A stretch of DNA of 64,000 nucleotides from Castor canadensis. Taxonomy: Eukaryota > Chordata > Mammalia > Rodentia > Castoridae. The translations under genes were made by a program, and so were the position numbers. Below the pieces are notes generated by a model. That model saw nothing but the letters and a program-made list of their open reading frames with translations. It was not told the DNA's origin and did no database searches. Location: contig NC_133398.1 in NCBI RefSeq assembly GCF_047511655.1, forward strand, positions 109,632,332 through 109,696,331, in the 5' to 3' direction. Shown one piece after another: positions 35,341-47,880 of the stretch; the first letter of the stretch is position 1; every line of letters begins with the position of its first letter.

Positions 35341-37369
35341 AATGCTAGGTTTACTTCCTAATAAATATAAAATAACTTGAAACTGTGATATTGGGAAACC
35401 AGTATTAGCCAATAGAAAGTGCAAAACATACAAGCTAACAAACAAGGAACCTGTGAAAGATAGTGTAGCTAATATTCCTGAAAACTGTACATTTTCCATC
35501 CTGTCTCTAACTGCTCTCTGAGGATTGAAATCTCCATATTTAATGGCATAAAAGATGGTCTGAGAGAAGCATTTGATATTGAAAATATATTTGCTTTCTG
35601 AGAAAGGTTAGTTTACTGCCTTCAAATACCACATCTATTTTTAAATTTATAATACTATTTTTTCTCTTTCCTGACGTCAGGATGAAATACTTATGTATAA
35701 TAACCATATCAAAATAGTGGAAGTTGAACCTAAAGAAAATTAAACTGCAAAGAAAATACCAATAGATATTTTTATTGTTTCAAATTGATAAAATAAACAA
35801 TCATGCTGTTTCCAGTGCTGAACACGATATTTCACCATGGTCTTGCTGTGAAATTGCTACCTATAGGTTTTCAGGCTTTTGCACAATTATATTTTATATA
35901 ACTATATTACTTCCAAAATAATTAAGATGCACAATTGAAAAAAATGGTATTGGAATGAAAGAAAATAAGCAATATAAAATAATTTTTTTAAAACTGAGAA
36001 ACAATTGGTCAATGGAGTTAAAATTTTTGTCAGTGTGTATATCAAGAAAGTTTTTGGTGTATCTGATTTAAAAGTCCCATTTTCTGAAAATGTTCATCTT
36101 CCATCACTCTGACCATAACTCTTTAAGAAATAGTTGATTTTATTCCTCTCATTTGTGTAAGAAGCAGTCATATACAAATCCCCTTCAACATCACCCTTCC
36201 CTGCAGGCACAATGACGTATCAGAGTTAGGTGTATGACTTGATAAGGTAAAACTGATGCTATTTCACAAAAGTTAAGAGTGGGAGCATGAAGAAAGTCAA
36301 ATAAATTATATTTGATGCATGAGATTATGTGGATCAACTTCTAGGGTATCCGTACTGTTAATTTTTAGGTCCTGTGATTGAAAGAGAACAAACAGAAAAG
36401 ATTGATTTTCACTATGGATGAGATAAACAAATATTCAATAGAAACTTGAGGTGGGACATTAGAAAAGTGAATATAATTTGATACTAGTTTTCTATTACTT
36501 TCATTGTTAGACTCCCTTATTGTGTTTGGGTTTCAAGAAATGTGTTTTTTCCCTCATGATAAATCCTCTGGTAGCAAAGTTAGTTTGCAGCCATGTGTCT
36601 CTAAAAATCAATGATTCCATATATAGAAGCAAAACATTAAATACTTTAGACTACATTCTTAATCACAAATCTTATATTTTCAACTTTGAGAATGTTAAGC
36701 TTTCCCTCTTCCCTTACAACTAAATTATGAGTTCCAATGCATTGTCATAAGAATATCACTAGAGACCAGAGTGTCTGAAAGTTAAGAGTAAAATCTATTC
36801 TTGCTTGAAGTTATGGAAGGAAATAACTAAGCTATATTACCCTAAAAATCTTAGTCTGATAAAGTGTTAAATTGAAAACATTATCCAATTCACAACCTTA
36901 TATTTCTTTTGGTGTACAGTTTGTACAAAAATATACAATACTATTTTTTAGATTATCCCTGGAAATGTTATTTTAATATAATTTTTTAAACTCTCAAACC
37001 TTAGAAATTGACATATATCATAAGTAAGTGCATATGAAATTGATAAACTGTGTTTATGGTTCTTTCTGGGTAATCTGTTACACTTAAGTTTTAATGAGCT
37101 GCAATTGTCTTCTAAAAGCAATGAATACTTGGAAAAGTATTTTTGCTGAAACAGGAAAATTAAGCAGTTCCCTCTTTTGTTCTTCCCATATAAGATGAAA
37201 TAAATCATCTCTCTCTCTTAATTTCATTAGTTCAAACTGAAATAAAGAACTTTAAAGTCTTTCTATGGTGTAAATAAATATTTCATGATTCTTATAATTC
37301 ACATGATATTAACATTACTGCTAAACATTTAATTTTGCTTTGAATGAAGCATATATTTATACTTTTTAC
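35341..37369. other. AT-rich DNA, no gene seen
   Basis: No recognisable repeat or gene; all open frames are short. Confidence 0.5.
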
Positions 37370-37993
37370 ATATAGTGGGACACAGGTCACACTAAGGGGA
37401 GGCTGTGCAAAAGCGGGATAGGGCAAGGGAAAGAAATCAACAACTTGAAAGAAGTTGATATGTTCACTGTACATGAAAGAATATAGAAATTTGAAACTGT
37501 CCAGGGCCACCAGGGAAAGTGGAGTAGAGAAAAGTGAAGAGAACTGGAAGAGTTCAATTAGAGCTGTAATCAATTAGAGTTGTAAAACCCATATGCATGG
37601 GAACAACCCAAGGAAACTCCCTGTGTATCTATCTTTACCTCGAACTAGCAAAATGTCATGTTTTTTCTTTATATCTATTACGGTTTTTTTGTCTACAAAA
37701 TCAGAGAACAAGAGAGTGGAACAGATTCTGCCCAGGGAGGGGGAGGGAAAGACTGGCATTAGTGGGAGGGGGGAGATGTGAGGAAAGGAGTAGGAGGATG
37801 AATATGGTGCAAACAATGTATACACATGTATGTAAATGCAAAAATGATACCTGTTGAAACTGTTCCAGGAATTGAGGGGGGGGGGAATGAAAGAAAGCAA
37901 TGGAGGAGGTGGTTCAATTATGATGTATTTGATATATTATAAGAAACTTTGTAATTGCTACAGTGTACCCACACCCAGGACAACAATTAAAAA
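37370..37993 (+). mobile_element. L1 3' UTR, long-tail type
   Basis: The order is gacacaggtcacactaagg, a middle part with ctccctgtgtatctatcttt, a G-rich tract near 37735-37775, an inner end (caatgtatacacatgtatg) and then a second G-run at 37870 with tacagtgtacccacacccag and an A-run. The second module is absent from the short-tail copies at 16525 and 54238. Confidence 0.75.
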
Positions 37994-38084
37994 AAGTTGC
38001 AGAGGCAATAGACATAAACTCTGTATCAAAATTTGCATAGACAATGTGCAAGTTAGTGGGTATGGCTATTTTTCAATAAAAATT

Positions 38085-38345
38085 TAGTTATAAAAAAGAA
38101 TTTGTCATCATTCGCAAGTAAATTGATGGAACTGGAAAACATCATTCTGAGTGAGGTTAGCCAGCCTCAGAAGACCAAAAATCCTATGTTCTCCCTCATA
38201 TGCAGCTTTAGATCTAGGGAAAATGCAGCAATGTGGTTGTACTTGGGTCACATAATAAGGGGAGAGCACATAAGGGAGGTATGGAGATAGGTAAGAAACC
38301 CAAAACATGAAAGTATTTAATGTCCCAACTACAGAGGGAAACCTG
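38085..38345 (+). mobile_element. L1 ORF2 tail and start of 3' UTR
   Basis: The plus-strand words aaattgatggaactggaaaa and cattctgagtgaggttagcc, then tatgttctccctcatatgc, are the ORF2 C-terminus. The following gggtcacataataaggggag starts the 3' UTR. It overlaps in content with 37370-37600 and 38937-39100, so it is a separate copy. Confidence 0.75.
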
Positions 38346-38589
38346 CTCTTATTTTTTATTAAAAATATTTTATTTCCACTCTGTTTTAATTATTTTTGTT
38401 TTTCTATAGAGAACTTTAAAATCAGATCAATAGGTTTAAACATTTACATATAACATTTTAATTCTAGTTTCTGATACATTTTTTCTTCTCTTTTGCTTTT
38501 ATATTTTCCTTCATTAGTTAGTCACTTAATATAACTAATGTTAACCTTATTTTCTTTCATTCTGTTTTCCTTTCTTTCTTTTTCTCTTC

Positions 38590-38800
38590 TTTGAGTCAGA
38601 GTACCCCTATCTAGTCTGGCTTTAAACTCACATTCCTACTTCCTCAACATCTCAAGTGCTGGATTGCAGGTTTGTGCCATGATATCCAGATTTTTGTTTT
38701 CTGAAATGAGTTCATTTCATTTGGCGCAGGCTGGCCTGGAGCTGGGCATTTTCATGCCTTATCCTGCTGAGGGCTTGATTATAGACAACTGCCACCACAC
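38590..38800 (-). repeat. Two B1-like monomers, reverse
   Basis: 38590-38690 (tctggctttaaactcacat, ctcaagtgctggattgcagg) and 38695-38800 (gcaggctggcctggagctgg) are reverse 7SL-like SINE monomers in tandem. Confidence 0.6.
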
Positions 38801-38936
38801 TCTGCTTATATTATGTAATACTTAATCATCATTTCTTCCCTCTCCTTTTTCTGTCCCTTCCTTTTTCTATTTTTTTATTCTCTTTTTGCTTTCAATTGTA
38901 TCAGTTTTATCTTTTATTTCTTTTTAGGTTACAGAC

Positions 38937-39400
38937 CTAAAACAAATGCAATAATATTACTGGACATGGGTCACATACTGAGGGGAAACTGCACATGGGA
39001 ACCATAGGGAAAGGGAAGGAAACCAAAAACTTGAATGTTGTTGATACATGCTCATTGTATAGGGGCAAATATAGTAATCTTAAACTGGGAGAGGCCACTA
39101 TGGGACAGGAACTAGGAAGCAGTGAAGATGTCTGGTAAAGATAAACCAATTTGGGTTGTAATACATATGTACATGGAGAAAACACAATGAATCTCTCTGT
39201 ATAGCTATCTTTATCTCAAAGTAGCAAAAGCACCATGTTTTTCTTCAACAAAATCAGAGAACAAGAGGGAGGAACAGGTTCTACCCAGAGGTGAGAGTGG
39301 GGATGGGGAGGTGGGAGGGGGAAGGTGTCCCAAACAATGTATATACATGTAAGTAAATGTAAAAACTATAAACTAAAATTTAGAAAAAAAGACTCCACCA
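38937..39400 (+). mobile_element. L1 3' UTR, short-tail type
   Basis: Contains gacatgggtcacatactgag, ctctctgtatagctatcttt, a G-rich tract at 39290-39330 and caatgtatatacatgtaagt with an A-run. It meets a minus-strand L1 tail to tail at about 39400-39470. Confidence 0.75.
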
Positions 39401-39555
39401 CTTGAAAAAAAAGCAATTGCAACAGGAATACAAAAAAAAGAACAAAAAAGAAAATGTTCTTTTCAGTTCTGTTGCCCATTTTTTTTATTGGGTCATTGAT
39501 TTGTTGGGAGTTTAGTCTCTTGAGCTCCCTGAATATTCTGGCTGTCTTCCTTTGC

Positions 39556-42450
39556 CTATTGTATAGCTAGCAAACATTTGTGTGTGGCCGCTTCAATTTT
39601 TAGATACCATTTCTTTTGTTGTGCAGAAGTTTTTAATTTCATGTAGTCCCATTTGTGTATCCTTTCTTTTAGTTGCTGAACTGCTTGAGTTTTACTGAGG
39701 AAGTCCTTGCCTATGACTATTGCTTCCAGTGTATTTCCTGCTTTTTTCTGAACTAGTGTCAGTATTTCAGGTCTGATATTAAGGTCCTTAATCCACTTTG
39801 AGTTGTTACTTGTACATTGTGACAAACTTGGGTCAACTTTCAGTTTTCTACATGCAGATTTACAGATGTCACAGCAATATTTGTTGAAGAGCGTGACTTT
39901 TCTCCATATGTTTTTTGCACCTTTGTCAAAAATTAGGTGATTCATATCCAGGTCCTCTATTCTGTTCCACTGGTGTCCATGTCTGTTTTTGTACCAGTCC
40001 CATGCTGTTTTTATTGTTATGGCTCTGTAGTATAAGTCTGAAGTTGGGTGTTGTGATATCTCCAGCATTGCTCTTTTTGCTCAGTATTGCCATGGCTATG
40101 AGTGGTCTTTTGTGTTTCCAAATTAACTTTAGGTTTGATTTTTCATTCTCTGTAATGAATGTCATTGGGATTTTAAAGGGAATTGCATTGAAAATGTAGA
40201 TTGCTTTTAGTACTATAGCCATTTTTACTATGTTCATTCTGCCAATCCATGAGCATAAGAGATCTTTCCATCTTCTGTATTCTTCTTTGATTTCTATCAT
40301 TAATGGTTTGCAGTTTTTTTCTAGAGGTCATTTCTATCCTTTATTAAGATTATTTCTAGGTATTTGTGGTTTTTTGAGGATACTGAAATGGAATTATTTT
40401 TCTGTTTTCTTTTTCAATTTGCTCATTGTTGATGTATAGAAAGACTACTGATCTTTATAAGTTGATTTTGTATACTACTACTTTGTTGAAGCCATTTATG
40501 GTGTCTAGGAGTTTTCTGGTACAGTTTTATGGATATTTTAGGTATAAGATCATGCCTTCTGCTAAAAGGGTTAGTTTGACATCTTCTTTACCTATTTGTA
40601 TTCCTTTCATTTCTTCTTCCTACCTTATTTCTCAGGCTATGAATTCCAAGATGATGTTGAATAGGAGTGGACAGAGTGGACACCTTTGTCTCATTCCTGA
40701 CTTTATGGGAAATGGTTTCAGCTTTTCCTCATTAAGTATAATGTTGGCAATAGGTTTTCATGGATAGCCTTTATTATGTGGAGGTACATTCCTTCTAGTC
40801 CTAGTATCATGAGAACATTTATCATGAAATGATGTTGTATTTTATTGAAGGCTTTTGTAGCATCTATTGAAATGATCATGTGGGTTTTGTCTGTGGTTCT
40901 GTTAATACTCTGTATTACATTAAATGATCTGCATAAGTTGAACCATCCCTGCATCTCTGGGATGAAAATATTTGGGTCATGGTGAAATGATCTTTCTGAT
41001 TCATAATTGGATTTGGTTTTCCAGGATTTTAGTGAAGATTTTAGTAGCAATATTTATTAAGGAGATTGGCCTGTAATTCTCTTTTTTGGATGTGCCCTTG
41101 TCTGATTTGGGAATGAATGTAATACTGGTTTCCTAGAATGAGTTAAGCAATGTTCCATCCCCTTGTATTTCATGTAAATGTTTAAGGACTGTTGGTATTA
41201 GTTCTTCTTTAAAGGTCAGGTAGAAATCAGTGGAGAATTCCCCAAGTACTGAACTTTTCTTTTTGGGGACAGTCTTTGTTGCTGCTTCAATTTAATTGCA
41301 CATTACACATTTGCTTAGGTGAATAATATGCTCTTTGATCAGTTTTGGATGGTTGTGTGTATCTAGAAATTTGTCCATTTCTTCTAGATTGTCCACATTA
41401 TTGGCATATAAGTTATCAAAGTAATCCCTGACTAGTCAGTGGATTTCCTTGTGTTTTTGTTTTTATCCCTTCTTTTTCATTTCTAGTTTAAATAATTTGG
41501 GTCTTTTCTTTCCTCATTTTAGTCTGATTTGCCAGGAGTTTGTTAATCTTCTCTAATTTTTCAAAGGACACGTATTTTGTTTTGTTGATTCTTTCTATGG
41601 ATTTTTGGTCTCCATTTCATTAATTTTGGCCCTTATTTTTACTATTTCTCTTCTACCTACTTTTGGTTTTGCTTGCTCTTGTTATACTGGAGTTCATGAT
41701 AGAGAATTATTTTGTTTATTTGAGAACTTTCTGTGTCTTAATATATGCACTCAGGATATAAACTTTTCTTTTGGGACTGCCTTTGATGAACCCCATAGGT
41801 TCTGATAGATTGTGTTTTCATTTTTATTAACTTCTAGGAACTTTTTGATTTCTTCTATATCCTACTGATCATTGAGCAATGTGTTGTTCAGGCTTCAATT
41901 ATTTGCATATTTTCTGCTGCTGCTTTTGTGGTTGAGTTCTAATTTTATTGCATTGTGATCAGACAATATGAAAGGGGTTATTTCAATTTTCTTACATTTT
42001 TGACACTTCTTTATGGCCTAAGATATCATCTATTTTTTAGAAAGCTCCATGGGGTGCTCAGAATAATGTATATTGTGCTGTTGCAGGAAGAAATACTCTG
42101 TAGATGTCTGTCAATTCCATTAGATATATGGTGTCATTTAGTTTTAGGATGTTTTTGTTGATTTTTTGTCTAGATGACCTATCTATAGCAGATATACAGG
42201 TATTAAAGCTTCCCACGACCACTGTGATGGGGTCTACATGTGGTTTTAAGTTATCTAGTACATATTGAACAAAGCTGGGTGAAATGACATTGGGTTCATA
42301 TAAGTGGATAATTGTTATTTCCTCTTGATGTAGTCCTTCTTTTTTAAGTATGAAGTGACTTTTATCTTTCTTGAATAACTTAAGTTTGAAGTCCACTTTA
42401 TCTGATATAAGTATTGTACTCTTGCCTGTTTTGGGAGGCCATTAGCTTGG
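39556..42450 (-). pseudogene. L1 ORF2 remnant (endonuclease, RT, C-terminal part)
   Basis: Open pieces on the minus strand: 42396-42058 is endonuclease (LHQEEITIIHLYEPN and DRSSRQKINKNILKLND), 41050-40718 is RT finger/palm (MQGWFNLCRSFNVIQSIN, HMIISIDATKAFNKIQHHF), 40300-39926 is connection ([15 protein letters not shown]) and 40068-39556 is the C-terminal part (KWIKDLNIRPEIL). At 40554-40565 the catalytic box reads LAEG instead of FADD or YADD, so both catalytic Asp residues are lost. Frameshifts separate the pieces. Confidence 0.85.
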
Positions 42451-43257
42451 TAAACATTATTCTGGACTTTCACCCTAAGCCAGTATTCATTTTTGTCAAT
42501 AAAGTGGGTCTCTTGTTAACAACATATTGTCAAGTCTTCTTTTTTAATCCATTATTCCAATGGTGTCTTTTGATGGGGGAGCGAGTTCATTAATATTTAG
42601 CATTAGCATTTAAAGATATGTGGTGATGCCTGCCATTTAGTTCTTTTTGTTATTTATGGATTTGAGTGTGTGCAGCTGATTCAGTGTTACTCTCTGAGTG
42701 CTTGTCTTTTCTTCTCAGGAGGTTTAATGCTTCCCTTCCTTTCATGATTATGTTTATTTTTGTCTTCTTGTGTAGAATTCCTTTCAGAATCTTCTGTAGT
42801 GGTGTCTTGGTGGTCATATATTGTTTTACTTTTGGTTTGTCATGGAAGACTTTTATTCCTCCATCATTTTCAAATGATTATATTACTGGGTAGAGTATGC
42901 TAGGGCTGAAATTTTCTTTCAGTACTCAAAATCTCTCTCTCTATGCCTTCTTTTATTCTTTCAGTTGAGAAAGAATAAAATATGTTATTTGCTTCTCCTC
43001 TCTTACAGCCTTCAATAATTTTTTCTCTGTTCTCTGTGCTAGTTGTTTTAAGAATAATATACCACTGAGAGGTTCTATTTTGCTCAATATTGTTTGTTGT
43101 CCTGGAGTCTTCTAGTACCTGAATGGACAAGTATTTCTTGACATTTGCATAATTTTTGGCTATTTTTTTAATGTATTATGTATGCCTTTGACCTGCACCT
43201 CTTCTCCTTCTTTTAGGCTCATTATTCACAGGTTTGGTCTTTTTGTAAGCCCTTTAC

Positions 43258-43717
43258 TGGCAGGACCTGGGTAACCAGAGATGAAAAAGAATGGGGGGAC
43301 GACCAAGTCTGTGCTCAATAGCCACTTTAATGAATAACACCTCTGCTTTTTATAAACTTCTTTTTCATAGACAGCATTTGGTCTGAAAAAGCATGCCAAG
43401 TATTATGAGTCAAGGTTACATTAGTACACGGAAGCACAATTAAAATTAACTCTTTGTTATGTCTCTTTTAAAATGGGAACAGGGAAGCAGGAGAGGCACA
43501 TTGTCAGCATAACTTTCTTATTTACATCTGAAGGACATGAAGCCAACTGGGAACCTTGAATAGTGTTTTTCTGGATATCTGGCTTTCCCTCAAGGCCAGA
43601 TACCAGATCACACAGGCACAGTCTGGTTCCGAGGCCTTTGCCTCAATTCCTTGGAGCTTTCTCCCAAGGCCAGATGCCAACTCTCACACAGGCACAGTCC
43701 CACTGCTGGCTCTGACA
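43258..43717 (-). mobile_element. 3' LTR of a class II endogenous retrovirus
   Basis: On the minus strand the element starts TGTCAGAGCC at 43717 and ends CCTGCCA at 43258, the TG...CA ends of an LTR of 460 bases. A TATA-like tttataaaaag lies near 43350 and an ATTAAA poly(A) signal near 43328. A polypurine tract adjoins its 5' side, which marks it as the 3' LTR. Confidence 0.8.
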
Positions 43718-43738
43718 ATTCCCCCTTTTTTATTTTTT
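43718..43738 (-). other. Retroviral polypurine tract
   Basis: Minus-strand aaaaaagggggaat immediately before the LTR start is the usual primer site for plus-strand DNA synthesis in retroviruses. Confidence 0.75.
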
Positions 43739-43989
43739 AAACATAGCAACCCCAGTGTGACCATGGCTTCAGAAGTTTTGTAAGATTTTAATTGTCATTG
43801 GAGACAAGAGTATCCTATACAAAAAATGACAAGACAAACAGTAAAAGTAATATTAGAAGGAGAAGGAAATACTAGCAGGGAAATAGGTTTTAAAAGATCA
43901 AATCTTTTTAGAAATGTAGTTTGTAATCATGACTCAAAAATTGTAATTTACTTTGAGCACCAGGTGTTAAAGTTCAAGGGCTGTCTAGG

Positions 43990-44610
43990 GCAGTATCACC
44001 TTTTAAGGTAGAAAACAATTAGTAAATTTATAATTTGGGATACCTAAAGAAGGATGAAACCAATTAATTTCTCCATTTTTCTGAATCACTTGGGAATTCC
44101 AAGGAGAAAAGGAAGGTTCTATATGTTTGTGCTCTAATTTTTCTTGAAGTAATTGTTCTAAAGCCTGTAATTTTTTATTATTCAAGGGCCACAATTAAAA
44201 CATTTGGCTGTTTTAATTTTTGCATTGTCATGGTTTATAAAGCAGCAATTCTGGCTTTATGTTTAAAAGTACCTACATTACAATAGGCTTTTAAATAGTC
44301 CATAATATTGCCATTCTCCTTAATTGGTTGAATGAGACTTTAGCAATCCTCACTAGCATTATTAAAAGCCAATTGACATAGTAGAAATTTTTATATTTGA
44401 TCTCCCCTCACATGCTTTCTATGGATTTCTCCAATCCTCCTATAATATCAGAATAAGGTTCCATTGGTCCCTGTTGTATTTTTGTATAGCTGCCTTGATA
44501 TCCTGCCCCCGTATTAATTTTCTCCCATGCGCCTAAAGCAACATTACACAAATGAGGCAAAAAATCATGCAAAAAATTTAAAAAGTAAAATAAAAATTAA
44601 AAAGATTTAT
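43990..44610 (-). pseudogene. Broken gag-pol fragment of class II ERV
   Basis: The piece 44194-44003 reads as the beginning of a betaretrovirus-like reverse transcriptase (the short motif SPWNSQV is visible). 44540-44250 reads, with stops and shifts, as the C-terminal part of a capsid (EPYSDIIGGL). The nucleocapsid and protease parts, most of pol, env and the 5' LTR are missing. 43739-43990 is ERV-derived or unassigned. It is an old, dead copy. Confidence 0.7.
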
Positions 44611-45959
44611 CATTTCAAAGAATGTTCTGGGCTCTTTCCTCTTATTTCAGGTTCAGATTGTGATGTTTTTGTTTTTTTATTTGGGCTTAGGACAAGACTG
44701 TCTCTTCTTACCATTGTTATGTTGTGTTGCATGGCAGTGAGTGTAGCTCTTTCTTGTTGGATATCTTTGGGTGGAGGGGTCAGCTCTGGGTGTCTGAGCC
44801 TGGGCTTCCTTTGTAGGGTGGGGCCTCTGGAGCAGGCATGTTCTCAGCAGTGGTCCCATGTAGGATTGGTAAATGGGCAGTCACCTGTGAGTTAGAAATG
44901 ACATTTTCTCTTGGTGAGACTGCCCGTTTCAGCTTGCTCCTGGTTTCTACAAGGCAATAAAATGCCAGTCTTTTCTCACTACAGATGCTGAGTTTCCCCA
45001 CCCCTACATGGGCTTTTTCGGGTCTGTGTTCTTCCCATACCCCCACGCAGAGGGGAAAAATTTCCTCTGTGTGTTTGGCCACCAGTTTTGTCTAGTGGGG
45101 GTGCAATTGGCTGCCCAGCTGTTTGTGAGACTCCTTCACAAACAGTCTGTTGGCTCACCTGGTGATTTGGCAGATTTGTTAGGTTGAAATTGATCAGGTC
45201 CAGGGCAGCACAGGTAGACAGAGGTTTTGTATTTGCTTGGGTTTGGTGGGTCCCAGTCTTCCCAGATGCTTACAACAGCACTCTTTCTGCAGTTCTCTGC
45301 ATCCCGTTATTTTTGGCAGCATTGCAGACACACTAAGGCAGAGAGAGAGAGATGTGTACAGGTGGACAGCAACCAGAGGTTCTGTGTTCACACATATTGT
45401 GGTAGGTCCAGTTAATCCCAGATGTGTGCAGGTCTCTGTCATTCTCTGCATTTTGTTTTGGCATTACCAACCCTGGCAGGAGAGAATTAGTAGAGAGAGA
45501 AAAAGAAAAGAAAAAGAAGCAGCAAATTGGCTGGAACTATCTGACCCTGCTGCCAGCTGTTCCAAGCTAGCAAAGACAGGCAGGCCTGCAGCAGCTGCCT
45601 GATCACGCACTGAGTTATAATGCACTTTAATAAGTTTGTTTAAGGGTCTGTCAATAATATGTGGTTGTCAGAAAAAGCAGTATTACCCAATGCTTTTTGC
45701 CCTGAAAATCTTGAGAAATTGTTGGAAATCATGTAGGTCAAGATCCCAGGGTGAATCATCTCTCTGCCATCTTGATTTCTCCTCTATTATTTTAAATTGA
45801 GATATTTAACTCCATATTGCTGATTTATAAAAATGAATACTAAAGATATGGCCAGAGAAGAAAAACAACTTTCTTCTGAGTTTTGTTTCTCATTATTTGA
45901 AGATAATACTTCAAAGATATCTTTAGCTTATTATGCAGTTATATTGCTTATATTTTCTG

Positions 45960-46155
45960 CGGGCACTGGAGTCATGTGTGCTAGGTAGGAACTCTAACCA
46001 CTTGAACCACTCCACCTGATCTTTTTTCTGTTGGGTTTTTTGAGATAGAGTCTCCTGAACTATTTCCAGGGATCTGGCTTTGAATCACAATCCTCCTGAT
46101 CTCTGCCACTTTCATTTCTAGAATTACAGGTGTGTGCCACCAGTGTCTGGCTATA
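45960..46155 (-). repeat. Dimeric B1-ID SINE, reverse
   Basis: From gcgggcactggagtcatgtg, the ID half, through gttttttgagatagagtctc to attacaggtgtgtgccacca, the B1-like half. It lies just outside the 5' end of the long minus-strand L1. Confidence 0.75.
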
Positions 46156-46289
46156 TATTTCTTTATTGAAATGTTCCAATTCACAGATTAATTAATAACA
46201 ATCTTCCCTCCAACAAGTACAATGGAGTGTTAATTAAAATGATTACTTTACTTAACTAAAGTCAAAAAGGTGGTTTTACATCATATCAG

Positions 46290-46436
46290 ATGATTGTGAC
46301 AGACTGGAGAAGGATGCAAAGACTAAGAGGACTATGTTTTCATCTTAGGGTGAGGGGGAGCAGTAGGGGGTGGGAGGCAGGGGGGGAGAGAAATGACCCA
46401 AACAATATATGCACATATGAATATATGAATAAAGAA
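46290..46436 (+). mobile_element. 5'-truncated L1 3' end, short-tail type
   Basis: A G-rich tract at 46350-46390, then gagaaatgacccaaacaata and a terminal cacatatgaatatatgaat with AATAAA. It is the same end as at 16525 and 54238. Confidence 0.75.
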
Positions 46437-46500
46437 AAAAGAAGAAGAAGAAGAAGGAGGAGGAAGAGGAGGAGAAGGAGGAGGAGGAGGAGGAGGAAGG
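46431..46500. repeat. (GAA/GGA)n microsatellite grown from an L1 tail
   Basis: About 65 bases of pure purine, gaagaag changing to gaggagg, directly after the L1 AATAAA. Confidence 0.95.
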
Positions 46501-47734
46501 CATAACTTTTAAATTCAATTTTTAAATTTTGTAACTATAGCTTTGCAGGTAGATTCACATTGCAAGAAAACAATTAAATTTTCTGTTGTCAAGAGGAGGT
46601 CAAGGACAGATTCTGTAATATAATTGTATCTTGGCCTAGTAGCAGTGCCCATAAAAACACAGAAATTCACATTCAATACATACTGCCAATACAGAGTGAC
46701 TCTGGATTTATTGTTTTACTTTCCCAAGATAATTACATTAATAATTTATCTGAATTTTTTTCTATTTGAAGAAGTTTAGAAGATAAAAAAGAAAGAAAGG
46801 AAAAATTTTCCCTTCTCTCCAATTTTATTTTCAAATTCAAAGATATATAATTTATTTCAACCCTAATGATATTTAACATAGCAGAAACATAACTAAAGTA
46901 GAAATTCATATTTATTACTCAGTTGCTTAAGAAGACAGGTACACAGAGAAATTCCCAGTCAAAGGAAACATAAGATTAAAAATTGAAGCCTGCATAGTAT
47001 TATTAGCAAATACCACACATTGAGTGATTTCTGTATGCTAGACACTAAAGCATGCAAAAGAGGCAGGTATTGTGATACCTTCTTCAGGGCACCTTTAAAA
47101 AGTGCTCAAGGAGTTCCAGAGTCATAAAGTTGTTAAGTAGCAGTACAATGCTTGAATATAGATTTTCCAGAAATGAAAGCCTATCATTTTTGCCATTGTG
47201 CCAAGAATACTATATAATGCAATATACTGGCCCAGGATTATTTTTTTAGGAAAACTGTTCATCTTTCATTTAACATAGTTCATTTCATTTGGTAGCATAG
47301 GATGTAACATAAAAAACTGGCCCATTATAATATGCTATTAAACTTCTTTCAGAGTATGTATAGTCTCAAATCATACTGTATACAGAAACTATAATAACCA
47401 TGGGTGCATTCTTTATCTAAACTGTTTAATAAAAATTAGCACTAAATTTGTGATTTATTTGATATTTTAAAATAAGCTATTAGAAGTAAAAATGTTTTTA
47501 AAAATTATGAATCTATAGATCATTCACAAAATTAAACTCTATGAATATAGTAAAATCTACAGCTTGTGATAAGCAGAATTTTGAGTCGAGCCTTACTGAT
47601 CTTCTCCCTTGTGTAAAACATCCTTTTTCAAGTTTGTGTGGGATATATCCCTTTTAAGATTATGTTATGAAATATGGCAAAAGGAAATTATATTGAGGAC
47701 ACTAATAATGTGTCACTTAAAAGTAGAATTTTTG
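46501..47734. other. AT-rich DNA, no gene seen
   Basis: No recognisable repeat or coding region. Confidence 0.5.
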
Positions 47735-47880
47735 TTGAAGGAATTAGGGGAGGGGGAAATGAAAGAGAGCAGTGGAAGGGCATAATTAAAGTTTGCTATA
47801 TTCGATGCATTGCAAGAAACTTTGTAAATGCTGCAATGTGCCTCCACCCAGCACAACAATAAAAAGAGAAAAAAATAAAT
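47735..47880 (+). mobile_element. L1 3' end, long-tail module only
   Basis: From ggggagggggaaatgaaag to tgcctccacccagcacaac and an A-rich end, it matches the second module at 37860-37993. It is a strongly truncated insertion. Confidence 0.7.

Larger units (their letters stand above)
39470..45780 (-). mobile_element. LINE-1 with 5' end, 3' truncated, interrupted by an ERV
   Basis: On the minus strand it begins at about 45780 with atcaagatggcagagag, the L1-type 5' start with a YY1-like core. A 5' UTR runs to about 44620. ORF1-region sequence is interrupted by ERV DNA (43258 to about 44610), and ORF2 runs down to about 39470. The last part of ORF2 and the 3' UTR are missing. Several long open pieces make this the best preserved L1 ORF2 in the window. 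Confidence 0.85.
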
